From Muscardinus avellanarius (Eukaryota; Chordata; Mammalia; Rodentia; Gliridae): a DNA stretch of 64,000 nucleotides. Numbering within the stretch: position 1 is the stretch's first letter; each line of letters starts with the position of its first letter. The notes under the pieces were generated by a model, which saw nothing but the letters and a program-made list of their open reading frames with translations, was not told where the DNA came from and did not search any database. The DNA lies in contig OY726571.1 of NCBI GenBank assembly GCA_963383645.1, forward strand, positions 78,842,476-78,906,475, given 5' to 3'. The position numbers were made by a program, and so were the translations under genes. Below are positions 36,663 through 49,639 of the stretch, one piece after another.

Positions 36663-38366
36663 GTGTGTATGTATTGCCTTGCTTTATGTTTTTAATTTTT
36701 TGCTCTTGAGCTCTAAGACAAAATTTACTGTGCAAAGTACAATGATATGGACAGGAATATAAATTATAGGAAAAAAGGAACAGAAAATGGAAGTTATTAT
36801 AGAACAAATTGGTGACCCCAGGAAGTAGGCTCCCAGTAATGAAGAAAATAACTTGAAAATCAAGGTGTTTATTTCATATGTTCCTGGGTTAATGTGCTCT
36901 TTGTATTTGTGTTGTATATATTCTTCTCCCATGAAAATGACAAAAATGACACATGATAACATGTACTTAGCACACAAAAAGAGAAATATAAAATTGCATC
37001 TGTTATTATTTCTATAATCATATATTTTTCTTTAGATGCTACATTATTTCTGAGAACTTCAGAAAGCTGCTTAGCTGTTACCTCCCTAATGTTGAAATTA
37101 GCCTACCTGAATGGAGATACATATTGGAAATACTAATTTGATCTAAGTGTGACAAATTACTTGGGGAGATTACCTGCAATGATATGATTTTTGATTTAGG
37201 ATGTACAAGCAAAACAAAATTTAGGATGAAATGACTCTCTATAAATTATGAAATGAGAAATATTCCAGAAAAATGCACCCCTTCCTTTGTGACTTTCTGA
37301 AATCTCCCTTTGTGACTCATTGGACAATATTGGTTCAGTGGTCTCATCTTTTCATCTCCTCTGAGTAGGGATGGGTGTTGGAAACTGTCCAGTTCTCACT
37401 TTGAGTTCATCCTTCATTCCTTCCTCCTCTAATTTTCTGACATGCGGAAAAAAGAACCCAACCGGAATTTCAATTTGTGAGTGTCCTGAGACACGTTGAA
37501 GAAAATGTGTGTCTCGAAGCTACTATTCTCTGGTTTTCATTCCCTCTAAAATATTTGACCACCAGTTCCCAGGCCGGGGCATGCATTTTGTGGATCCACG
37601 GGCCATCTAGGGATTGCAGTCCCTGTCAAGTATCACTGTAGAATTCTAAGATACATTTGTGTTAGAGTCTGACATTATGAATGACTAGGTGCTTTCTTTG
37701 TTTAATAGCAGTCTAGAAGATAGAACATCTAAATTTGGTTCTGGCAAAGAAAGGCACATTCAAACTAACTTCTCATCCCAGCGGTTACTCTTTCATTAAC
37801 AAGGAGAGAAGGGTCAGGCGCTGCTCACCTGACTGACTATCTTCTCCATGCCTTCTAGAAGTCGTTTGTTTTGTTCCTCAATCTCAATGGCTTTTGACAG
37901 GATGGTACCCGGGGCTTCCTGCATGTTGCTCATCTCTGAGACGAGGTGGTACAGGGGTTCATTCCAGGAGCGGAGCACACTGAGTACCAGGGTCAGGAGT
38001 TCTTCATGCTAAGTAACCAGGTTGATCAATCACAGGAAAATAAACAAAACATAGTGGTTAGTTCCATGTGATTTTTGCTCAGAGACTGAACTAAAAGATC
38101 TTTTTTTGTTATGGCTGTGTGTCTGTAAAATTTTTTGGTAGATGATAGAAGTGGCAAAATATGTTAAATATACACTACCAGCCTACATTGTCCTCATGTA
38201 GAAAAGTAGCTAGCTTATTTATTTATGTAACTACTTTTATTTTTGCGAGATGTGGTGGTACATGCCTGTAATCCCATTATTTGGGAGGCTAAGACAGGAG
38301 GATTGCAGGTTTCAGGTCAGAGTCAGCAATTTAGTGAGATCCTCATAAACTTAGGCCCTATTTTGA

Positions 38367-38414
<48 letters not shown>

Positions 38415-39589
38415 AAAAGAAAGAGAGAGAAAGAAGGAAAGAGAAAGAAAGAAAGGGAAAGAAAGAAAGAGACAGAAAGAAATAAAGCCTAGGGGTGTCT
38501 CCTGGAGATAGAATGGCCCTGAGTTCAATTTCCAGTACCAAATAAAAATAATAAGTAAATAAATAATTTTCCTAATGAGAATTATAACCGATAACAGTTT
38601 TGTTTAACATCTGGAATTCTACCATCCATTTGCTCAGTGACATCTTTTTATATTGATTGTTTTGCTTGTCCATGGGGAAAAGCCAGTGTTTCACTGGAAT
38701 TCAGCAGGTGTTCACAGGACCTGATTCATGAGAGACAGATTCCACCAGTGCCAATCTTAAGTGGCCCAAATTGTGTTTCTGTCAGATATGCATACATACG
38801 AAGGGATGATTGTTCATTAATATGCAAATTTATGATCTTTAGGTTTATTTTAGGATATTGAGACCAAAGAGACAACAAAGACAATATAGGTTTCAAAAAT
38901 GTGCTTCCCTTAGTCTATGCAATTCCCTGCCCCATATCTCTAGAGGAAGAGGGGACATATACAGGCAAATAACATGGTACAATATTATCTTTAACAACAG
39001 CATTAATGCGAGCTACTGATGGGCCCCCAGTTTATGCCCACTCCTATGATCACACATGAAACTTGTCTTTGATTTACAGTTCTTGCTGCAGTGATGTCTT
39101 TTAGCTGCTCTGATGTGTAATAAAAAGGAAGAGGTGGGAAGAATCTGATGGGTATCACAAAGGAAGAATGTATAAGGATATGATAGAAAGGATCTGTAAA
39201 GAGGTGCAAGCCAAATAGTAAATAATACTGCAGGGTGCTAGGGAAATCATGGAATGGTGATTAGGACTGAAGGCTTTGTGCTGGATGAAGCTCAGGCGCG
39301 TGGCTTGCAGGCCGCCCAACTGGGGCAAGTTCTAGGGCCTCTCTGAGCCTCAGTTGGCTTATTTCAGCAAGTATAAATAATAGTACTTAGTGCTACGGAT
39401 ATTGTAAAGATTGAATGCAGTAATGTACATAGAGTGCTTTGTGAAGTATTTAGCAATACTAGCTCTCAACAAATGTTATCTCTTCTTTCTTTTTTATTAT
39501 TATAATAATTATTAATGTGCACAACAGAAAAACAGAATGCTAGTGCCACTAACAAAACCACAAAGAGAGTACAGATTGAACTTGTGAGA

Positions 39590-39634
<45 letters not shown>

Positions 39635-42600
39635 AAAATAAATATGTATGATATTTATTTTAGATCATGTTAAGACTGGTTATGGTAGGGAATTAGAAAG
39701 GACATCAACATCTGGTTGAGTGACTGAGGCTCAATATGTAGACTTTGTTGTCATCAGTACAGAAGTCAGGGTTGTATCTATAAGGAATGTGAGATAATAT
39801 TTTGCAGGATCTGCTTGGTGGCTGACTTTCAGGTAAGACACAGGAGAAGGCAGGGGAGTCAGTAAAGAATGAAGAAGTTGGTGTTACAGAAGCAGAAGCT
39901 GAAGGCATAGGGGAGACAAGGCTCCAATCCTGCAGCAAAGTGAAAAACTGCCCCCAGAGGAGTCCAGTAACAAGGTAACCAATACAACCGCATTTGCATT
40001 TCTTACATATGTACATGCATGGGTATTTTCCCATGGATGTCCAAGTCAGCACAAATTGTCCTACAGTAATGTGTATGTAATCCTACATGGAAAGCACTGG
40101 TTAAAATTATGTCATCGACAGGGATGACTGATGGACCTGCTACAATCTTTATGCAGCATTTGATTTTGCTTGCAGTTTGACTGCTTATGGTTGCCATGAC
40201 CTGTAAAGGTGCCTCTGATAACCTACAGTATGGGGAACACCAGAGTCCTGCCTCAGTTGTTCTGATAAAAAGCCTGGGGTAAGGACTCACAGAAATATTC
40301 TGGGCTTGCTCCTTGTCTTCAGGGGTGGAGATGGAAGAAGTGTGGCAGCTGTTGAAGGCCTTGGTAATGAACCCTCGGCCCTGGCCGTATCGCCCATCCT
40401 GGAAATGATGAAGAAATTCAGTTAGTTGCAGTTTAGGAAATAAACAATTGAATCCATGATCAAATATTAGCGTGTTTGATAGATGTGCAGTGTTTGAAAA
40501 ATGAGAGCTACGTAAAAAATTGCAACTACAGAATTAGGAAAGTAATCCTTGTACCTAATCCCCAACCCATTACCTCCGTAATCTCATTTTTAAAAATTTA
40601 ACTCTTCTAACCTTCCTAGCTCTTTTCTTCTCTGCTATTCCCTATTGTCTCATCCTCTTCTCACCCTTCCTACAAGTTACTATTTGGAAAACAAACACCC
40701 AAAATAGCAAAACTAAAATATACTAAGTGTGTTAAGCATCATCTTTGATATTTGACCCAAATGCCATTGTGCATTTGTAACTTTATTTATCCATTAAATC
40801 TGTTTCCTGTGGACCTAAAACAGATATTCTTCCCTTATGTAGGCATTATACAATTATGACATTTATTCCAGTTACCTCTAAATCCACATAGGTGTTTATA
40901 GTCAAATTGGTCATACATTCAGAGTAAAATTTTGTGGGTTATCTCAAAATGAGAAAGGGCATACAATTTTAGGAAATATTAAACAATGGTCTAATATAAT
41001 GGAGAAAAGACAGACTAATATTTGAAACCGATCTTTAACAAATGTTGTGAAAATTTAAAGAATTATGAGAGAGATTTAGGAGATAAAAGCTGTTTATAAT
41101 CAAATGGGAGAGGTAAGAAACACCAGTAAGAAGAACTATATAAATGTATGTTTTTAACATTGAACCACATTCTTTATGGAAGTCGTTGGATGAATTGAAT
41201 TCTATTGTTTATTTTTTGACATAGAAGAGGCAACATACAACTTTCAAAGTACCTTCATAAGAAAGAGAAAGCCTATTTCCATTTCTAAACCAGTCCTATC
41301 ATAATTATAAACTAATCTACTGTAAATATTATTTTTATAATGTGCTTTATTGATGCATTACGGTCTCACATCATAATGTGAATCATGTTGACCGTGACAT
41401 CCATGCATACAAGCACTTGATGGCACTCCCTTAGCCTCCCCATTTCCCCTCTTCCCAGTACAGAGTACTGAGATTGATGTTGGTATACTCATATATATAC
41501 ACATAGTCAATGGTAGTATTTCCATTAATGACCCTCAGTCTTCCTTCTCCCCTTCCCTTAGACCGCCTCTCTGGCTCCACTGAGCTTTTTCCTCCAGTAT
41601 TTGGAGTCCCTCTGGTTTCCCAATTACTCCCTAGTTTGCACATATACAAGAAAATATATGACTCTTCACTTTCTGTGATTGGCTAATCTCACTTAAAATG
41701 TTTTCTAGGCCCTCCCATTTTCTTGCAAATGACATAATTTTGTTCTTCTTTATTGCTGAGTAGAATTCCACTGTGTGTATATCCTATAATTTTGTAATCC
41801 ATTCATCTGCTGATGGATACCTAGGTTGGTTCCATAATTTAACTACTGTAATTGTGCTGCTATGAACATAGGCATGCATGTATTACTGTAGTTTTCTGAT
41901 TTTAGCACCATTGGAAAGATACCTAGGAGCGGTATAGCTAACATTATACAGTGTATCCATTTCAACTTTATGAGGAATCTCCATACTGATCTCTAAGGTG
42001 GCTGAACTAGTTTGGGATCCTACCTATAATGGAGAAAAGCTTACTAGAAATCGTAGAACAATGATTCCCAGTATTTGGGTTCTGAAAGTTATTTTTTTTT
42101 TTGTTTTCTTCCTCCATATGAGGTATGGATTCAGTGGATCTTGATTATATTCAATCTGCCCAATTTATTACAATGTACTCCTCACTTAGTGGATATCTGC
42201 AGTGTGTGAAGTGAAAACTATAGAAACAACTGACCCCTACCTGCAAGAATAAGAAATCAATGCTCTTCCTGAGCCTTGCCTAACAGTGTTTTTTTTTTTT
42301 TTTTTTATTCAGGAGCTTGCATTTTTATTAAATGTTTAAAAAGAAAGAAATAAATTATCATATTTTTTGGGAATCTTTGAGATTCCCTGTACTTTCCCCT
42401 TTCCTTCTTGTTCACTTTTTATTCCGTGATACCTTCTTTAACCTATTAAGATAAACTCTCTGAAATCTTGTTCATGAGGTCTTCTCGTTCAGACTGGAGG
42501 ACGGTCTAATGACTGTTTTGCAAGCTTCTTTTGTGGAAGAAGCAGAAAGTGAGGTACTTACAAATTCACTGAATATTTTCGTAGAGAGGCTGTGGATATG

Positions 42601-45600
42601 GTGAGACAAGATGACTGCGCGGTCAAACAAGTCCTGGAGGGTCATCTGGCAGCTGGAGGCCCTGTTGGCGCAAGTGGGCAGGGAGGCCACATTCTTGCCC
42701 AGGAGGAGGTTTGACACCAGGAGCAGGAGGAGTGGCCCTGTGTAAATAAAAACACAAGCCACTCCAAGATGATCTGTTCAGCTGAGGTTATCAAAATCTG
42801 CTAAGAGAGAAGTCCCTCTTCCTCCTCGGCCTGATCTGGTAACAACCCAGCTAGGGTAGAGGAGGACTCAACATTGATTGCTCTGTCCATTCTGATGTAT
42901 ACTTATGTTTGCAGATAAAGAATTTGAGAAGTGGGTGACTTCCTGCCTTTTTGTGTTGCTCCCAGAAGGGCTTCTGTACTTTGCAAACACATGGAGCTTA
43001 ATTTAATTCTGAGTTACTCTCTCATGAGAGTTTGATGTCTTGGGAGTTTCTGAAAATGTTCTATAGTCAGACTCTCCAAGAGTTGATAATTTTTTAACCC
43101 ATTGTCTGGTATTTGCATCTTGGACAGACGTGTAACAAGAAGAGCATTGTTCCTATGTTGGTTTTATCTTCAACCTTGCTTGATTGCTAGCACTGAATAG
43201 ACAGAGAATCCTATCACAAAAATTGATGCCACAGTTTAGATTTCTTGAGTCACCATAATAATTTCATGCATCAACTTTGCCAAAAGCTTCAGATTGCTCT
43301 TTTCCTAAATTTGAATTTTACAATTAGCCTTTGAATAGACTGGGCTTTTGTAATTATCATCAAATTATACTGGTGAAGCAAACAGCTTAGAGAGGTTAAA
43401 TGACCCTCCCCCATTCCTATTATTTGTAGGTAGGAGAAGCAGAGCACCAGTACCTTGTGATAGGACAATATATTCCAGTAAAGCCCAGCTGCAGTAACTA
43501 GTTGTGGCAATTTTCTGTCCCAGGGATAGTTGCCATTTTCTTGTCTGTTTCCCTATAGGGGCTGTGCTGTGCTGACAAATAACCTAATTTCTGAGACCAA
43601 CTGAATTTACCTGGTTTCACAAGCTGAAATCACCCACTTTCACTAGCAGACTTTACCTGATACCACTGTAACTGAACCCCTCTGGTCTCAGCTTCATGGG
43701 CTTGTAGATCTTCATGGACTTTGCAGATCCTTCCCCTACAAATACTATTCCCACTCTATCCTTCAAGGTTGACATCATTTTGGTCTTAGCCCATTGGCTG
43801 GCAGATATTATAATATAATCTGCTCCCTGATCCTTTTATACTCTAGTTACTCTCTACATTGGACCTAACATTTGGTGCTGAATCCCAGGACCAACTGATG
43901 GACACCCAGAGGGAGCCTCTCCTTTCCATCGATGTGTTCATCTTTATCCCCATCCCATTAGACTCACCTCTGGTAAGTGACATTTTGTCTCACTCGTCCA
44001 GATCCCTGAATTGCTCACTTCCAAGACCTAGTATGAGGCTATATATACTCTCTCTCTCTCTCTGAATTTGGCCCCAGGGATCTTATCCTTATTGGGCATC
44101 TCTCAGTCATGAGGATGCTTGGTCAAAGATTGTTCCCTCCTCCCCTCAGTACCCGGTCAAATGAAGGCCCTCCTTTGACCTTAACACCCCTAAGTTCAAA
44201 ATGCCATGTATCCTCCTTTACCTTATAGAAAACTCTTAATCCATTTCCTTGAAGTCTACTCTTCTGGGGTGTCTGTTGAGGAACCTCAACCACCTTGAGG
44301 TAACCTTTGAGATCTGGCCTAAGCATCTTATTTTTCTTTACAACATCACTAGACACCAGTAAAAATGATGCCATGCAATGATTTGGAAAACTTTTGTCAT
44401 TAGAATGTAAAGTAGTTAGAAAATTTATCTACATTCCTGTCTAATCTCATTCCACCTTCCTTCACTTTAACTGCCCTCCCCCAGTCTGATTCTAGCTTTG
44501 GTACCCACCTCTCTCCTAACCTGTTGTTCCTCTAGATCCTACCCTCCTCCACCCTCCACAGAAGCCCCATCTTGCAGCTTCTGCGCCCCCATAGTCACCC
44601 TTTCTCTTTAGTGAGTCCCCCCATTTTGCCTCTCCTCCCAACCCTTGTTTCTCTGCCCCTCATACCTAGTTTCCATCAGTCCTATCCACAGCCCCTATCC
44701 TCCTCCTTCATGAAGTTTCTGGGGCAGAAGGTGTCATTTGTTTGTGTTCTTTTTTCTATGACTGATCTCTCCCAGATAGAAAGCCTGGGCTCCTTTTCCA
44801 ATGACTCAACCACCCTCATCGAAGAGTTTGAGTATCTCACCTATTCTCATGACCTAACCTAGCATGACATCTATGTCATCCTAATCTCTTATTCTCAAAG
44901 ATAAGCATGTCTGTCTGGCAATGCTAAGGATTTACCTCGCCAGGATGTGGCCCATCCTATTAAGAATGCAGCAATCCCTCAGGCTGATCCAGAGTAAGAT
45001 TACCAGATAGACCTCCCATATGGTCATATCCTTACCTGTCTTATTGATGAACTTAAAAAACAAAAAATAAAAAAGCACCTGTTTACAAGGCAGTCAACTA
45101 TGAAAAATAGATAAAGTCACCCAAGGTTCAGATAAAAATCCAGTCCTTTTTCCCACCTGATAGAGGCTTAGCAAAAATATACAACCATTGATACCCCCTC
45201 TCCAGAAGGGATCTCTTCCTTGATGAACACTTTATATTATAATTGGCCTCCACTGTATGATTTTGAACTCTGGAAGATAGAAAGTGGCCCTCAAACTCCT
45301 CAAAAGGAACTTGCCTGGAGTTCAAGGTCTTGAATAATTGAGGCAAGAAACCAAACCAGGAAAAACAAGGTCAGGTCCAAACTGATGCTCCCGGAAGAAG
45401 CTCTTCAGCTCCTAGCTACTGCATTGAAAGGCTCTAAGTGAATACCTTTAACCAGAGGGAAGCCTAACCCAAGGTCCCCTGTGGGGCCTTGCTTTAAGTA
45501 CAACAAAGAAGGATACTGGGCCAAGTCTTGCCTGAATCCAAGACCCTGGCCTGGGCCCTGCTTGTCTTGTGAAGAGGGCCACTAGAAGTGAGACTGTGAA

Positions 45601-48600
45601 CAGGCCTCTAAAGGGGCGCTCACATCAACTCCAGAGAGTCCTCCTCTGAATCCAGCTAATGGAGCTCATAGGACTCGATGCCTGGGCCTCTGTATGACCC
45701 CAGTGACTTCCATCAACATGATGGAGCCACAAAGAATGATAGCAGGTAAGGTGATCTGTTTTTTGATTGACATTGGGGTCGCTTCTGCCACTCTCTCAAG
45801 TTTGCAGGTACACTTGTCCCTTCCTCTGTCTCTATTATGAGGGTAGATGGTTAATGCTTTTCAGAGCTTTAACCACACCTTTTCTAAATAGTTATTTTTA
45901 GAAATGCTCAATCCTTCCTTATACTCAGGTGCCCCACACCCATTCTGGGCATAGTCATTTGACCAAATAGCAAGCCACACTTACCCTGCCACCCTCTGAA
46001 CCCCAACAGTGTTGCTTTGACCCCATCATTCTTGTCCTCTTTACTCCTACCTCTGAGCCACCCCCAGTCCCTCTTTCCCCAAATCCTGCATTGATCAACT
46101 CTGTTGTTGGGTTGTGCCCATTCCTTCCACAGTAATTATCAATGACTATGTAAATCCCTTTAATGAACCATACTATTTACCCCTGTAAACCTCAATATCC
46201 TATTTCCTTAGAGAAACAGAGAGGCTTACAATCTACCACCAACAAACTCTGACAGGCAGGCTGCCTCAGGACTATCAACTCCCTTACCAATACCCCTCTC
46301 CTTTATATCGGAAGCCAGACATGTCTTGCTGGTTAGTCTATGATCTCTGGGCTCTCAATCAGGCCATTCTCCTCAGTCCTTCTTGACCCTGACACTTTTC
46401 TTTTCCTTTATCCCTGACTTCACTACTCACTGTGCTTCACCATGAAGATGCCCTTTTCTCCATCCTCTTAGCAGAAGACTCTTTTTGCCTTCACATAGGC
46501 TGATATCTCTACTAATATTTCCCAACAGTTAACATGGCCAGTTCTCCCCCAGGACTTCAGGGACAGTCCTCACTTGTCCCACCAGGCTTAGCTATTGATT
46601 TTCAAAGCTAAGGGATATAGTCCTGAGCACACCTTTACAATATGTTGATGATCTTATTCTCTGTAGCCCCCACCCTGGAATGGTTCAGAAAACATTATCA
46701 AGATTCTCTATATCCTAGGAGACAAAGGTTACAAAGTCTCCCCTCAAAAGGCCCAAATTTGTCTAAGGTTACTTACATAATATTTTCCTCACCCCACAAC
46801 ATAGGGCCATCACCGTAGACCTAAAGCTCTTCTTATCCTCTATGGCTATTTCTACTTTTAAACAAGAAATATTTTCTTTCTTAGGACTGACAGGATTTTT
46901 TTTTTACTATGGGTCCCCAATTTGGCCATCATTGCCAAACTCTTATATGGGGCAGCCAAGGGCTCTCTAGCTGAGCCCAAAGACCCCACCTCAAATATAA
47001 AGACCCCCTTTGAGACCTTAAAGAAAAGGACTGGTGTTCTTTCCTGCATACTTCAGATTTTTCCAAGCCCTTCATTCTTCACACTGATATTGTATAGCTC
47101 CAGGCCTTCTTGGATAGAAACAGGGCCCAGATATTAGTCATTGCTTCCCTGTCCTAGCAGCTAGACACAATAGTCAAGGGATGGTTGCCGTGCTCCTAAC
47201 ACAAGAAGTTAGAAACTCACCTTCTATTGGTCCATGGCCATCTATTCCCCATTTACACTCTCTGAACTCATCTCTAACAAAGCTGGTCAGTACTTGCCCC
47301 CTCACAGCCCACAGGTGGTACACCTTACCCTCACATAGTCTCCCCATATCACCTTAAGTAGGAATTCTACCCTAAACCCAGCTATTCTTCTCCTCTTTAT
47401 TTTGGACAACCCCTATATATGCACAGCAATATTAGAACTAAATTGAACCACCTGGCTCCTTCCATACTTCTCATCAGTGGCCCCTGCCTACTTCTTTTCT
47501 TCAAAGTCACATTCAAGTAATCACAAATAGCAGATAGGGGAAATTTTACTTTTCCACTCCAAATCCAGATACCAGTATCTCCCGCAGATTCCACCCATGT
47601 AAGGACAACTCTAAGGTCTTGACCTGCAAGAAGTGGCTATAAGAAGACTGTGAGAACCACACCCCTCTGTACCCAAAGAAGAGAAAAGAAGGAAAGAACG
47701 TGAAGAGTGAATGAAAAGAAAAGAGTCTAGAATGTTTGGACAATATATCTGATCACAGTAAAGCCCAGTCACAGTAACTGGCTGTGGGAACTTTCTACCC
47801 CCAGAGGCAGTTGTGTTCTTATCTGTTTCTATGCAGGGGCAGTACTGTATATAAATAACCTACTGGCTGAGACTAGCTGACTTTACCTCGTTTTACTAGC
47901 CGATCTCACATGGTTCCACTGTACCTGACCCCCTCTGGTTTTAGCTGAACACTTTGTAGATCTTTGCAGGCTATGCAGACCCCTCCCCTATACCTAATAC
48001 TCCCTCCCACTTTGTCCTTTGGAACTGATAACATTTTGGTCTGATCCCATCTGCTGACAGATGTGGTAATAACTTGTGTTCCTCGATTCTTGTCCCACCT
48101 GCTTCCTCCAAAGATTTGACCTAATACCATGGCGGCCTTGTTTCCTTGTGGCCCACTATACATCTGTGCGTGCTAAGGCTGTATCTGGGTAGCAGAAACC
48201 ACATCAGTGGTCATGGGGGTCAGAGTTTGCAAAAGTTGTTACCATTACTTCTAAGGAACAAAACCTTGCCTTCAGTTCCATGAGAACGAAGGCCCTAGGC
48301 AGCTCGATTTTTATCCACTTTCCCGGTTTTATAAAACTTCCACTTTTAAAAGCTTGACAATGATCTGAGGTGGTTTTATCATCAATTTGCTGTTTGAGCC
48401 TATGGACGGTTACAGCCCTCTAACAAATCAATAATTTACACTCTCAAAAGGAAAGAAACAACATGTAGCTGCCAAATTAAAATCACTTTTTAACTTCAGT
48501 GACACTGCTCAAAAAGAATTTGATATAAACAAGTATTTCTCTGAAAATGAATCGCTATAGAACCTTTGATAAATGCAGTTGAGAAGGTCGAAGATCAAAC

Positions 48601-49581
48601 TAGCAAGTGTTAAAGATGTATGTGTGAAAAAAGATATCTAAACACAAATACCCCGAAAGGTATTTAGTTTAGAGCATAACATTTAGCTGCAGAATAAATG
48701 TTGTGAAATTATGTGATAGAATTTTAATTTGCCAAAAACATGAGGCTTCCAAAATTTTACGTGTGCTATAGTCATGTATGTAGTTAAATAGATCTATTAT
48801 TTATATGTGTAAAATGAATTTTTTTGCATATAGAAGAATTTAAATAGAAGCTATAGTGAATCCATAACTTAACTGGCATTTTTAACTCTAAATACATGCG
48901 TCTGCATATTTATCGTCTGAGATATTTTCAGAGTCTGAGATGAGATCAAATGCACAAGTGTTTTTGTTCTTTGTTTCATAAGCAAATTTTATGGTTGTTC
49001 CAAGTTATTTTTCCTGCAAATGTCACCAGGAAAGTAAAGGAGATTAGTTAGTTACTAGCTTAATTTTCCTTTTGAAATGTCAGTTAGCTTGAACCAAATT
49101 GACAAAGCAGCGTAAGATCCACATTTGCCGTGGCTGTCTACATTATGCCTTCAGAACTGATGTTTCATCAGGTTGATTCAAGTTGGCCAATTCACCTGAG
49201 ACCTGGAAACCAGAAAATATTAGTTTTTGCCTAGAAAAGTTGTGACAAACTGGTCCAATTAGCTCTTTTGGTTTTATTCTTATCCTTGTTTGGGGAGCTG
49301 TTCGGTGCATTAGAGGATGTTCAGTAGGATCCCTGACCTCCAACCATTAGACATCCGTACCACTCTCTCCAACCGCTTGCACCTCAATAAAGACAATGCA
49401 AAAAGGTCTCTAAGAAATACACATGTCTCTGAGAGAAGGGGGATTGCCCTGTTTCAAAACCACTGATCTATTTTGTTGTGCCCTTATGCAATTGCTTTTT
49501 AGATAAATAATTAGTTCTTCTAAAGCCTACTGTAAACCTTAGAGCTTTCACTACTAGCTAGAATTTCTTATCAGTCCCCCC

Positions 49582-49639
<58 letters not shown>

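Larger units (their letters stand above)
43456..48126 (+). mobile_element. Decayed class I endogenous retrovirus in PRL intron 1
   Basis: A provirus of about 4.7 kb on the plus strand, antisense to PRL and wholly inside intron 1 (42738-49683). It has two related LTRs, a primer binding site directly after the 5' LTR, and broken gag, protease and reverse transcriptase regions of gammaretrovirus-like (HERV-H/F-like) type. No env is recognisable: only about 580 bp separate the last pol-like sequence from the 3' LTR. Stop codons and frame changes are spread throughout and the LTRs differ by many substitutions and indels, so it is old and non-coding. TACC occurs just before the 5' LTR (43451-43454) and at the 3' boundary (48125-48128). 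It could be a 4-bp target duplication, but the LTR ends are too worn to be certain. Confidence 0.88.

Noticed and set aside
47546..47743. Possible env remnant before the 3' LTR
   Set aside because: The span is only about 580 bp and no envelope motif is visible in any frame. I left env as not recognisable.
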